Positions 1-4,904 of a DNA stretch of 5,794 nt are shown piece by piece; position 1 is the stretch's first letter; each line of letters opens with the position of its first letter. The translations under genes and the position numbers were made by a program. The notes under the pieces are model-generated. The model did no database searches. It was not told the DNA's origin and saw only the letters and a list, made by a program, of their open reading frames with translations. Source of the DNA: CAZLPY01 sp964561525 (GTDB lineage Bacteria; Patescibacteriota; UBA1384; CAJBMM01); NCBI GenBank assembly GCA_964561525.1, contig CAZLPY010000060.1:1-5794 (forward strand). The letters are read 5' to 3'.

Positions 1-962
1 CTGGTAAAATCTGCCAAGATATTTGCCCAAAGCATTTGCTGGAGCGGCGTGTCACCCTTTAGCTCTACGGTGTGGGATTTTGGCCGTCGCCCACTCAGTA
101 GCCTATCGCTTACCTCAAAACGCTTCAGGATACGTGGGCTCTCAAACCGACTTACCAAGTCGAATACCGCAAACGGCTTTTCAACCGGATGGGAGCTCCA
201 ACCGATAAATTCATTGTGGTTAAATTCGGGTAGTTCATTCCAAAATGCCACATTTTTGGCATTTTCATTCCAGCTAATCTTCCATTTGTAAGCTACAGGC
301 GCCATTAACGTCCCCGCGTAAAATACGGGGGTTTTCCCTACGGCCATGAGGGCAAGCTGTTTGGCGAGATTTTTATCTACCGTGACTTCTTTTTTCCACT
401 GGGTACTTTCGTTCAGGAGCCAGTTACTTGTCGTAGCAATTTCATCAAAATGAGCACGAGGAGCTACACCAAAATGGGCTAAAAGAGCAGTTAGTGCTCG
501 TAGCCCGTAAATAACGGTCATACGAGGTTGAATATCTGCCGGGATTTTGACGTAAGAGATGGAAGACTCGACAGCTGCAGCCTCAAGCTTCCCGCCTGAC
601 GCGATAATAGCAATTTGTGCACCCCTATCCTGAGCCTCTTTCAAACAGCTCACCGTCTCTTCTGTATTTCCAGAGTGACTACTAGCAATAACCAACGTAT
701 TTGGCCCAACATATGCCGGGAGCGTATAAGTTCGCACAACTTCAAACGGAACGGTCAGCTCGCCGCCTAGCCAGGTCTTCACCTGAAGCGCCGCCAAGGC
801 CGAGCCGCCCATGCCAGCAACAACCACCTGCAAAATGCTCCGACCATCTTGCTCGGGGTTTTTGATCTCGGCAGGAAATTGCGCCTGCCTAAACTGCGTA
901 GCAGCCACCTCAAGCGCCCCCGCTGGGTCGCGTTGAGAAAGTACATTCATGTCGTCTAGCAT
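1..962 (-). CDS. Bifunctional phosphoglucose/phosphomannose isomerase, SIS-domain family (C-terminus cut by window edge)
   Basis: It interconverts fructose-6-phosphate with glucose-6-phosphate and mannose-6-phosphate in the cytoplasm, linking glycolysis to sugar-nucleotide supply. I translated 320 codons without a stop. The N-terminal SIS domain shows GMGGSA (residues 50-55) and the phosphate-binding SHSGNTEET (95-103). The second half carries the family signature WNENAK (231-236) and NELPEFNHNEFIGW (242-255). Glu233 and His249 are 16 residues apart, the same spacing as the catalytic Glu203/His219 pair described for the Pyrobaculum PGI/PMI. The ATG at 960-962 is chosen because AGGGGGC lies about 6 nt upstream; an in-frame ATG four codons later is a weaker alternative. 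Only the last few dozen residues should be missing. It is divergent from the gene at 1128, and I found no convincing minus-strand promoter. The family call is firm; the double substrate specificity is inferred from family membership. Confidence 0.92.
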   Translation of the reverse strand, partial: MLDDMNVLSQRDPAGALEVAATQFRQAQFPAEIKNPEQDGRSILQVVVAGMGGSALAALQVKTWLGGELTVPFEVVRTYTLPAYVGPNTLVIASSHSGNTEETVSCLKEAQDRGAQIAIIASGGKLEAAAVESSISYVKIPADIQPRMTVIYGLRALTALLAHFGVAPRAHFDEIATTSNWLLNESTQWKKEVTVDKNLAKQLALMAVGKTPVFYAGTLMAPVAYKWKISWNENAKNVAFWNELPEFNHNEFIGWSSHPVEKPFAVFDLVSRFESPRILKRFEVSDRLLSGRRPKSHTVELKGDTPLQQMLWANILADFT

Positions 963-974
963 TTTTGCCCCCTA

Positions 975-1070
975 TTTGCTCACTTGCAAGCTTCACTTCT
1001 TATATACCCTAGGTATAATTACTCGCCGCTCGAAAGAAGTTAAGCAAGCTGAACTTCTTTACTCACTTGC
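975..1070 (+). repeat. Two interleaved short direct-repeat modules in the divergent intergenic region
   Basis: Module A, TTTRCTCACTTGC, occurs at 975-987 and 1058-1070 with one difference. Module B, GCAAGCTNNACTTCTT, occurs at 986-1001 and 1044-1059 with two adjacent differences (TC versus GA). The first pair is ordered A-B and overlaps by two bases; the second is ordered B-A. Copy B1 covers the proposed -35, and copies B2/A2 lie downstream of the proposed start point. The arrangement suggests paired binding sites for a regulator, which I cannot identify. Confidence 0.5.
992..1019 (+). promoter_or_regulatory. Putative sigma-70-type promoter for the 1128 gene
   Basis: A perfect -10 TATAAT (1014-1019) lies 16 bp behind TTCACT (992-997, 4 of 6 matches to TTGACA). 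Transcription would start near 1026 and give a leader of about 100 nt before the ATG at 1128. The -10 is embedded in an inverted repeat, TATACC-CTA-GGTATA (1003-1017), and the -35 lies inside a 16-bp motif that recurs 58 bp downstream. Both are possible operator features. Confidence 0.55.
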
Positions 1071-1101
1071 TCTCATTATGATACAGTATTTAGTAAAGAA
1101 G
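1033..1101 (+). promoter_or_regulatory. Leader with mutually exclusive hairpins before the 1128 gene
   Basis: AAAGAAGTT (1033-1041) pairs perfectly with AACTTCTTT (1052-1060). The same central segment extended, CTTCTTTACT (1054-1063), pairs perfectly over 10 bp with AGTAAAGAAG (1092-1101). Further options are AGCAAG (1043-1048) with CTTGCT (1066-1071), and AAGTTA (1037-1042) with TAACTT (1111-1116) next to the SD. The 9-bp and 10-bp stems cannot coexist, so the leader could switch structure. It is equally possible that the repeats act as DNA operator sites. Confidence 0.4.
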
Positions 1102-1127
1102 CATAAGTAGTAACTTAGGGTGGGACC

Positions 1128-1604
1128 ATGGATATTCAACCAACAAATCAACAACCAATTAGCGACGACCAAGAACTAGCCAAGGTACTTGCGGGTGTAA
1201 CCCAGCAAGCCGACGAAGCCGCTACAGTGGCAGATACACCTGAGGCTGAAGAAACTACGCCCGTAACGACACTCCCCGATGAGCCAATTGCGCCGGCACT
1301 TCCCGAGCCAGCCGTTTCCGCTCCCCTTCCTGCCGTAGCTCCAGCTCTTAGTGGTGATCTTGAAAGCATTAAAAAAGACGCCTTAAACGAACTGCGTCCT
1401 TTGGTAGACAAACTCAATGTTGCGCCAGAAGAGAAATTCGACACTTACCTCCTTCTTCTCCGCTCCACCGACGATCAAGCGCTCATCGCCCCCGCCTACG
1501 AAGCAGCTCACGGCATTGTCGATGAAGCCCGCCGTGCACAAGCCCTCCTCGATATCATCAAAGAAATCGATTGGCTTTCGCACCCACAACAGCCAGCGGC
1601 GTAA
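1128..1604 (+). CDS. Hypothetical protein with acidic Ala/Pro/Glu-rich N-terminus and helical C-terminal domain
   Basis: The product has 158 residues, no signal peptide and no membrane segment. Residues 1-75 are low-complexity and acidic, rich in Ala, Pro, Glu and Thr, and probably disordered. Residues 76-151 look like a compact helical domain: a first helix with IKKDALNELRPLVDKL (81-96), then PEEKFDTYLLLLRSTDD (100-116), then a helical hairpin with IVDEARRAQALLDIIKEIDW (130-149). The tail is short and Pro/Gln-rich. I do not recognise a characterised family; the C-terminal segment resembles conserved hypotheticals that I associate with Saccharibacteria, from memory only. The ATG at 1128 follows AGGGTGGG (1117-1124). 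The gene has a promoter at 992-1019 and a hairpin 22 bp after its stop, so it appears monocistronic. A small adaptor or oligomerisation role is possible but unsupported. Confidence 0.85.
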   Translation: MDIQPTNQQPISDDQELAKVLAGVTQQADEAATVADTPEAEETTPVTTLPDEPIAPALPEPAVSAPLPAVAPALSGDLESIKKDALNELRPLVDKLNVAPEEKFDTYLLLLRSTDDQALIAPAYEAAHGIVDEARRAQALLDIIKEIDWLSHPQQPAA

Positions 1605-1626
1605 TATTCAATAGATTTTCAGAACT

Positions 1627-1652
1627 CCTCTCCCGCCCTTCGACGGGAGAGG
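1627..1652 (+). terminator. Hairpin after the 1128 gene
   Basis: CCTCTCCCG (1627-1635) and CGGGAGAGG (1644-1652) form a perfect 9-bp stem around an 8-nt loop that contains TTCG. The following bases are CTGCTTGCC, which is not a proper T-run, so termination efficiency is uncertain. Confidence 0.6.
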
Positions 1653-1687
1653 CTGCTTGCCTACCTTTCTATAGTTAAATGAAAAAC

Positions 1688-1701
1688 ATATTATGTCAAT
1701 A
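1688..1701. repeat. 14-bp direct repeat, left copy
   Basis: ATATTATGTCAATA here is identical to 2336-2349, and the flanking base on each side differs. The two copies bracket the G+C-rich gene at 1799-2284 with its promoter and terminator. Read on the minus strand each contains TTGACA. Here 17 bp further lies AACTAT, a poor -10, so this copy may be a dead or weak promoter pointing into the 3' end of the 1128 gene. Confidence 0.55.
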
Positions 1702-1763
1702 ACAAGGCTGGTAGAATCAGACCACTAACCTGAAATGATAATTAATTCCTAGAAAATGACGCA

Positions 1764-1789
1764 GGGCACACCGGAAGACCGGTGTGCCC
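1764..1789 (-). terminator. Perfect GC hairpin ending the 1799-2284 gene
   Basis: GGGCACACCGG (1764-1774) and CCGGTGTGCCC (1779-1789) form a perfect 11-bp stem with a 4-nt loop. It begins 9 nt after the stop codon of the minus-strand gene. In that direction the stem is followed by TGCGTCATTTTC, so the T-run is displaced. It is probably a transcript end or a 3'-stabilising hairpin. Confidence 0.65.
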
Positions 1790-1798
1790 ATTGTACGA

Positions 1799-2284
1799 CT
1801 AACGCTGCGACAGACTCTGCTGCAGCACGACGATCACGAGTTCGATCCTCCTGACGTCATCCTCCAACAACTCCGCGACTCCTACGGCATCTTCCTGAGC
1901 CTGCAGCCACGCCGCGGCCTCTTCAGCCTTGCTCCGCAGAGCACTCTGACTAGCCGCGAGTCGCTCCGACAGACTCGTCAGAGTTTCCGACGAGTCTTCC
2001 GCCAGAACTTCCGGCAGCTTCTCCACCGGAGGGAGCTCCGACAGGGCAAGCTGCCACACTGGCGATGAGCCTTGGCCGGTGGTGTTGTTCACGAGCTCCT
2101 CGGCCTTGAGAGCCTTGACGATCACGTTGATGTAGTGATCGGTCGCCGCCGGAACGAGGTCCTTCACCACTCCGGACAGACTGCCACGAAGTTCACCCGT
2201 CGGAGCCTTCTCGCGCAAGCGCGCCAGAAAGTCTTCGCGGCCAGCAGTTGAGCCAGCTCGAGTGAGTGCGGTTTTCAGATCCAT
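1799..2284 (-). CDS. Small possible winged-helix protein with C-terminal coiled coil, G+C-rich gene
   Basis: The product has 161 residues with no signal peptide or membrane segment. Residues 12-82 resemble a winged helix-turn-helix: helical stretches, then INVIVKALKAEELV (52-65) as a possible recognition helix, and NTTGQGSSPVWQLAL (67-81) as a possible wing hairpin. Residues 98-160 are Ala/Glu/Leu-rich and strongly helical, probably a coiled coil for dimerisation. A DNA-binding role is inferred from this pattern only. The ATG at 2282-2284 is chosen because AGAAGG sits 8 nt upstream; the TTG one codon earlier would also work. The gene has its own consensus promoter and a perfect terminal hairpin. 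Its composition stands out: 40 of 60 bases at 1861-1920 are G or C, against 21 of 60 in groEL at 3661-3720. That fits transfer or a different codon-selection regime. Confidence 0.75.
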   Translation of the reverse strand: MDLKTALTRAGSTAGREDFLARLREKAPTGELRGSLSGVVKDLVPAATDHYINVIVKALKAEELVNNTTGQGSSPVWQLALSELPPVEKLPEVLAEDSSETLTSLSERLAASQSALRSKAEEAAAWLQAQEDAVGVAELLEDDVRRIELVIVVLQQSLSQR

Positions 2285-2318
2285 CAATGCCGCCTTCTTC
2301 TAGATTCGGACAATATAG

Positions 2319-2347
2319 ATTTTAATATATAGTAGATATTATGTCAA
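2319..2347 (-). promoter_or_regulatory. Strong sigma-70-type promoter for the 1799-2284 gene
   Basis: On the minus strand a perfect TTGACA (2342-2347) is followed by a 17-bp spacer and TAAAAT (2319-2324, 5 of 6 matches). The start point would be near 2312, about 28 nt before the ATG. The -35 lies inside the right copy of the 14-bp direct repeat. Confidence 0.8.
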
Positions 2348-2349
2348 TA
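2336..2349. repeat. 14-bp direct repeat, right copy
   Basis: ATATTATGTCAATA is identical to 1688-1701, 648 bp away, and contains the -35 of the minus-strand promoter. The repeat could be an integration footprint around the G+C-rich unit or a duplicated promoter element. Confidence 0.55.
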
Positions 2350-2365
2350 TGTGCATAGTATGTGC

Positions 2366-2394
2366 TTGTTTTATCCGCTAACTTTTAGTACAGT
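2366..2394 (+). promoter_or_regulatory. Weak putative promoter of the G+C-rich unit at 2400-2649
   Basis: TTGTTT (2366-2371) and TACAGT (2389-2394) are spaced by 17 bp. Matches to consensus are 3 of 6 and 4 of 6. It is divergent from the promoter at 2319-2347, with about 20 bp between the two -35 regions. Composition changes sharply from A+T-rich to G+C-rich just downstream. Confidence 0.4.
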
Positions 2395-2434
2395 AGCAAA
2401 GGCAAAAACCGTTATCACTGAACAGGTGGAAGGA

Positions 2435-2604
2435 ATGCAGGAACGCTGGAACGGCGTCGAGCGCACGGTACCCGCAGCAACCCCGGGAGTAGCACCTCCC
2501 CAAGGAAAGGTCACCTGTGCTCATGTAGCACTGGCAAGCCTTATCGCGTCTGCTGCGGCCAGGTTCTGCACCGTGCCGAGCGCGTCACCATTCCCAAGTA
2601 GTAA
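2435..2604 (+). pseudogene. Possible frame-disrupted small Cys-containing gene
   Basis: An ATG at 2435-2437 follows AGGTGG at a 5-nt spacing and opens with codons rich in G/C at position three (MQERWNGVER). That frame then runs without a stop through the terminal hairpin into the antisense of groEL, which is not credible. The preceding frame (2401 + 3n) ends in tandem stops TAG-TAA at 2599-2604, about 10 nt before the hairpin. It encodes CSCSTGKPYRVCCG (from codon 2518) and ERVTIPK, with mostly G/C third positions from about 2464. That frame has no ATG, GTG or TTG after its upstream stop at 2419-2421, only CTG at 2446 or 2515. The CTG at 2515 follows AAGGAAAGG. One lost or gained base between about 2450 and 2470 would join the two into roughly 55 residues. 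A sequencing error, a decayed gene, a CTG start, or no gene at all remain possible. Confidence 0.25.
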
Positions 2605-2614
2605 ACATGCCACT

Positions 2615-2649
2615 CTGCCGAAGGGCGCCACACTGGCGCTCTTCGGCAG
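2615..2649 (+). terminator. 15-bp GC-rich terminal hairpin, plus-strand orientation
   Basis: The arms 2615-2629 and 2635-2649 pair over 15 bp around the loop ACACT. The single non-Watson-Crick pair, 2624/2640, is G-U when transcribed from the plus strand but C-A from the minus strand, so the plus-strand transcript is the better fit. TTCGTCTTAC follows, only moderately T-rich. Confidence 0.65.
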
Positions 2650-2693
2650 TTCGTCTTACAAAGATAGCTATTATAAATCACTTATCGATAAAC

Positions 2694-2724
2694 AAAAAAC
2701 AGCCCTCAAACTGAAGGCTGTTTT
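2694..2724 (-). terminator. Intrinsic terminator of the groES-groEL operon
   Basis: On the minus strand AAAACAGCCTTC (2724-2713) pairs with GAGGGCTGTTTT (2707-2696) over 12 bp with one G-U pair and the loop AGTTT. The T-run covers 2699-2694. The wobble pair works only in the minus direction. It lies 15 bp after the groEL stop. The plus strand also shows TTTT after the stem, so weak bidirectional use is possible. Confidence 0.9.
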
Positions 2725-2739
2725 GTCGTTGTCGGGACT

Positions 2740-4386
2740 TTACATCATCCCCATACCAGGCATGCCACCGCCCCCTGCCATTGGTGCTTCTGGCTCCGGC
2801 ACTTCTACTACTAGTGCACCCATGGTTGCCGCGGTTGACGCAATCGAAACGGCGTTTTGCACGGCTTCCTTGGTTACCTTAACAGGGTCGATCACCCCTG
2901 CTTTTTTCACATCAACAAGGCCTTTTTCGGGAGACATAACATTAATACCAAGCCCTGGTTTACTTGCCTCAACCTGTGCAAGCAAGGCTTCACTATTGAG
3001 CCCAGCATTTGCGGTAATCTGCAAGAATGGTTGCTTTAATGCATTCTTCAAGATTTGGCGACCAGCGCTAATGCTATCCGCGCCATCGGCTTTAATAGTT
3101 GCAGAAAGATTCACAAGCGTGACGCCACCACCGGCAACAATACCTTCGGCAAGCGCTGCTTTTGTGGCAGCTACAGCATCATCAACGCGGAATTTCTTTT
3201 CGTCGATGGCGGTCTCGGAAACGCCACCTACTTTAATAACGGCAACCTTACCGCTTAGGGCAGCTGCACGTTTTTCGTACTGCTCTTTGTCGTACTCAGA
3301 TGCGGCGTTATCTGCCTGTGCGATAATTTGCGTAATACGCGCTTTTACCCCAGCAGTCTTGCCAGCACCTTCAATAATAGTCGTTTCGTCCTTGCCAACA
3401 ATTACCTTACGGGCACTTCCAAGCACCTCTAGGCCGACATTTTCAAAGGTCATGCCTTGATCATCACTAATAACCGTTGCACCGGTTAGAATTGCAATGT
3501 CCTCAAGGATTTCCTTGCGGCGATCACCGAAGGCAGGTGCTTTTACAGCAACCGTGTTAAATACACCCTTTAATTTGTTGAGTACAAGGATACTAAGAGC
3601 TTCGCCCTCTACTTCGTCTGCAATAAGTACAACGTCTTTTTTGCCCGCCTGCGCCAATTTTTCAAGCATCGGCAAGAATTCTTGTACACTACTGATCTTT
3701 TTGTCAGTAATAAGAATAGCTGGCTTTTCGTACACTGCTTCTTGGCGATTTACATCTGTTACAAAGAAAGTACTTACAAAACCACGGTCAAGCGAGAAGC
3801 CTTCTACCACTTCAGCTTCAAGCTCAAGCCCTTGGCCAGCCTCTACAGTAACTACACCGTCTTTGCCAACTTTTTCAATCACACTAGCAATTAGCTTACC
3901 GATCGTTTCATCACCAGCGCTAATTGTCGCAACCTCGGCCACACGGGCACTTTTACCCTCGACACTTTCGCTTAACTTATCGAGTTTCGCTATCACTTCG
4001 GCGCCAGCGGCCTCAATTCCCTTGCGAAGCTCTTGCGGATTGTGACCAGCCGCAATTAGGCGATTAGCCTCTTTCAAAATACTGTAAGTCAGCACCGTTA
4101 CTGTAGTGGTTCCGTCACCGGCCACCTTATTCAGCTTGCTCGCAGCCTGCTTAATAAGTTCAGCACCAACTTTGTAGCCAAGCGTTTCATCATCATTCTC
4201 CGGAAGATCCACACTTTCAGCCACCGTCACACCATCGTGAGTAACCGTTGGACCACCATAACCCTTGGCAATCACCACGTTACGACCCTTTGGCCCATAG
4301 GTTACCTTCACCGCATCGTACAGTGCCTTCGCTCCGCCCAGCACACGCTGGCGAGCATCATCATCATAAAAAACTTTTTTAGCCAT
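2740..4386 (-). CDS. groEL: 60-kDa chaperonin GroEL (Cpn60)
   Basis: An ATP-driven folding chamber that forms a double heptamer and works with GroES in the cytoplasm. At 548 residues it equals the E. coli protein in length. Visible landmarks are GPKGRNVV (31-38), the nucleotide-site DGV (51-53) and GDGTTT (90-95), GKDGVVTVEAGQ (174-185), the apical helix region DKKISSVQEFLPMLEK (228-243), VKAPAFGDRRKE (281-292), Asp403 in VDDAV matching the catalytic E. coli Asp398, GIVAGGGV (415-422), and a Gly/Met tail ending GMPGMGMM. Two oddities: about five extra residues lie between DGV and GDGTTT (LPENDDETLGYKV, 61-73, against LEDKFENM in E. coli), and the Lys before DGV is His50. The start has AAAGGA about 7 nt upstream. 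It is second in the operon, 139 bp after groES. Confidence 0.99.
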   Translation of the reverse strand: MAKKVFYDDDARQRVLGGAKALYDAVKVTYGPKGRNVVIAKGYGGPTVTHDGVTVAESVDLPENDDETLGYKVGAELIKQAASKLNKVAGDGTTTVTVLTYSILKEANRLIAAGHNPQELRKGIEAAGAEVIAKLDKLSESVEGKSARVAEVATISAGDETIGKLIASVIEKVGKDGVVTVEAGQGLELEAEVVEGFSLDRGFVSTFFVTDVNRQEAVYEKPAILITDKKISSVQEFLPMLEKLAQAGKKDVVLIADEVEGEALSILVLNKLKGVFNTVAVKAPAFGDRRKEILEDIAILTGATVISDDQGMTFENVGLEVLGSARKVIVGKDETTIIEGAGKTAGVKARITQIIAQADNAASEYDKEQYEKRAAALSGKVAVIKVGGVSETAIDEKKFRVDDAVAATKAALAEGIVAGGGVTLVNLSATIKADGADSISAGRQILKNALKQPFLQITANAGLNSEALLAQVEASKPGLGINVMSPEKGLVDVKKAGVIDPVKVTKEAVQNAVSIASTAATMGALVVEVPEPEAPMAGGGGMPGMGMM

Positions 4387-4421
4387 TTCTATCCTTTCAT
4401 TAGCTTTATTAGAGAATCGAT

Positions 4422-4508
4422 GAATACTTTATTTTAAAGAGCTCTCGTTTCCGAGAGTTTCTCGCTCAATCCCCTGGCGAGAAACGTGCTCTTAAAATAA
4501 ATGTATTC
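4422..4508 (-). promoter_or_regulatory. Long inverted repeat forming a three-way junction between groES and groEL
   Basis: Arms 4422-4442 and 4488-4508 pair over 20 bp with two single-base bulges (4438 and 4502). Inside are two perfect hairpins: TCTCG/CGAGA (4443-4456, loop TTTC) and GTTTCTCGC/GCGAGAAAC (4457-4485, 11-nt loop). A competing fold pairs CGTTTC (4446-4451) with GAAACG (4481-4486) and CGAGA (4452-4456) with TCTCG (4460-4464). No T-run follows in the direction of transcription, so it is not an ordinary terminator. It ends 35 nt before the groEL start and leaves the groEL SD free. Likely roles are mRNA processing, protection of the groEL message, or partial attenuation between the genes. 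Confidence 0.75.
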
Positions 4509-4525
4509 GGAGAGCCGAACTACAA

Positions 4526-4789
4526 TTACACAGTCGCTAGAACGTCCTCTTCCTTAACAATCAAATACTCAACCCCATCAACCTTAAGGTCAGTAGTTGA
4601 ATATTCCTTATAAATAATCTTGTCACCAACCTTAATTCCCTTTACATCCGGGCCCACGGCCTTCACCACAGCCAGTACAGGCTTTTCCTTGGCATTATCG
4701 GGCAAATAGATGCCGCTCGCTGTTTGAGTCTTGGCTTCATCACGTACCGCCACCACGCGATCCGCCAGAGGTTTAATCGGTGTACTCAT
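4526..4789 (-). CDS. groES: 10-kDa co-chaperonin GroES (Cpn10)
   Basis: The heptameric lid that caps GroEL and triggers encapsulation of substrates. At 87 residues it is shorter than the 97 of E. coli. The N-terminal strand IKPLADRVVAV (5-15) leads into the mobile loop (about 17-35) with the GroEL-contacting tripeptide Ile-Tyr-Leu (27-29) and the standard LPDNAKEKP after it. E. coli has Ile-Val-Leu there. VGD (54-56) and the C-terminal VEYLIVKEEDVLATV are typical. The missing length comes from the roof hairpin: only about 12 residues run from VGPD to VGD, where E. coli has about 21. The start is fixed by a perfect GGAGGAG 5 nt upstream. It is first in the operon and directly downstream of a CIRCE-controlled promoter. 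Confidence 0.98.
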   Translation of the reverse strand: MSTPIKPLADRVVAVRDEAKTQTASGIYLPDNAKEKPVLAVVKAVGPDVKGIKVGDKIIYKEYSTTDLKVDGVEYLIVKEEDVLATV

Positions 4790-4820
4790 AAAATCTCCTC
4801 CGTTTTATTTACGTGATTTA

Positions 4821-4849
4821 ATTGTAAATCAAAAAATTAGCACTTGCAA
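4821..4849 (-). promoter_or_regulatory. groESL promoter, -35 inside CIRCE
   Basis: On the minus strand TTGCAA (4849-4844, 4 of 6 matches) is followed by a 17-bp spacer and TACAAT (4826-4821, 5 of 6 matches). The start point would be near 4814, giving a 5' leader of about 25 nt. The -35 sits on the boundary of the CIRCE spacer, so bound HrcA would block polymerase. Confidence 0.8.
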
Positions 4850-4863
4850 GGCTTGAGTGCTAA
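4837..4863. promoter_or_regulatory. CIRCE operator (HrcA binding site)
   Basis: TTAGCACTT (4837-4845), a 9-bp spacer, then GAGTGCTAA (4855-4863). This matches the canonical TTAGCACTC-N9-GAGTGCTAA except for the last base of one arm. Pairing extends three further A-T pairs outward (4834-4836 with 4864-4866). CIRCE is the established operator for the heat-shock repressor HrcA, whose own maturation depends on GroEL. The hrcA gene is not in this window. Confidence 0.96.
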
Positions 4864-4904
4864 TTTATTATTCTCTTGAAAGGACTGTGCGAATAGATCG
4901 CAAG

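Larger units (their letters stand above)
2401..2649 (+). other. G+C-rich transcription unit of unknown product: structured RNA or broken small gene
   Basis: This fills the gap between two clear genes. Bases 2461-2520 contain 40 G/C of 60. The unit has a putative promoter and a 15-bp terminal hairpin. Nested pairing is visible: GGAATG (2432-2437) with CATTCC (2589-2594); GCACGGT (2463-2469) with ACCGTGC (2570-2576); CCGCAGCA (2472-2479) with TGCTGCGG (2551-2558). Inside these are GGGAG/CTCCC (2485-2500) and an 8-bp hairpin with one T-T mismatch (2514-2534). I see no hallmark of RNase P RNA, tmRNA or SRP RNA, and no recognisable 6S sequence. Alternatively it is the remnant of a small gene (see the 2435-2604 entry). 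Transcription is plausible; the nature of the product is open. Confidence 0.45.

Noticed and set aside
1148..1444. Minus-strand frame of 98 codons
   Set aside because: It is the complement of the Ala/Pro-rich part of the 1128 gene; its Ser/Ala/Gly low-complexity content is a shadow.
1784..2068. Plus-strand frame of 94 codons
   Set aside because: It starts inside the terminator hairpin and is antisense to the better-supported minus-strand gene, which has a promoter and SD.
2285..2287. TTG as start of the minus-strand 1799 gene
   Set aside because: The next codon is ATG, with better SD spacing (8 nt against 5).
2420..2450. Possible SRP RNA apical motif (GGAAGGAATGCAGG)
   Set aside because: It resembles the GGAAGGAAGCAGC motif at first sight, but the symmetric-loop bases and closing helix are absent.
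2401..2649. RNase P RNA, tmRNA or 6S RNA
   Set aside because: There is no GAGGAAAGUCC or ACAGA core, no tRNA-like CCA end or tag reading frame, and no recognisable 6S sequence.
2351..3460. Open plus-strand frame of 369 codons
   Set aside because: Most of it is antisense to groEL, and it runs through two hairpin terminators. Only its first part lies in the G+C-rich unit, where the ATG at 2435 is discussed separately.
3497..4045. Plus-strand frame of 182 codons
   Set aside because: It lies fully antisense to groEL, and its Ser/Thr-rich composition is what the complement of a conserved gene gives.
4422..4508. Intrinsic terminator between groES and groEL
   Set aside because: No T-run follows the stem in the direction of transcription, and groEL has no other promoter that I can see.
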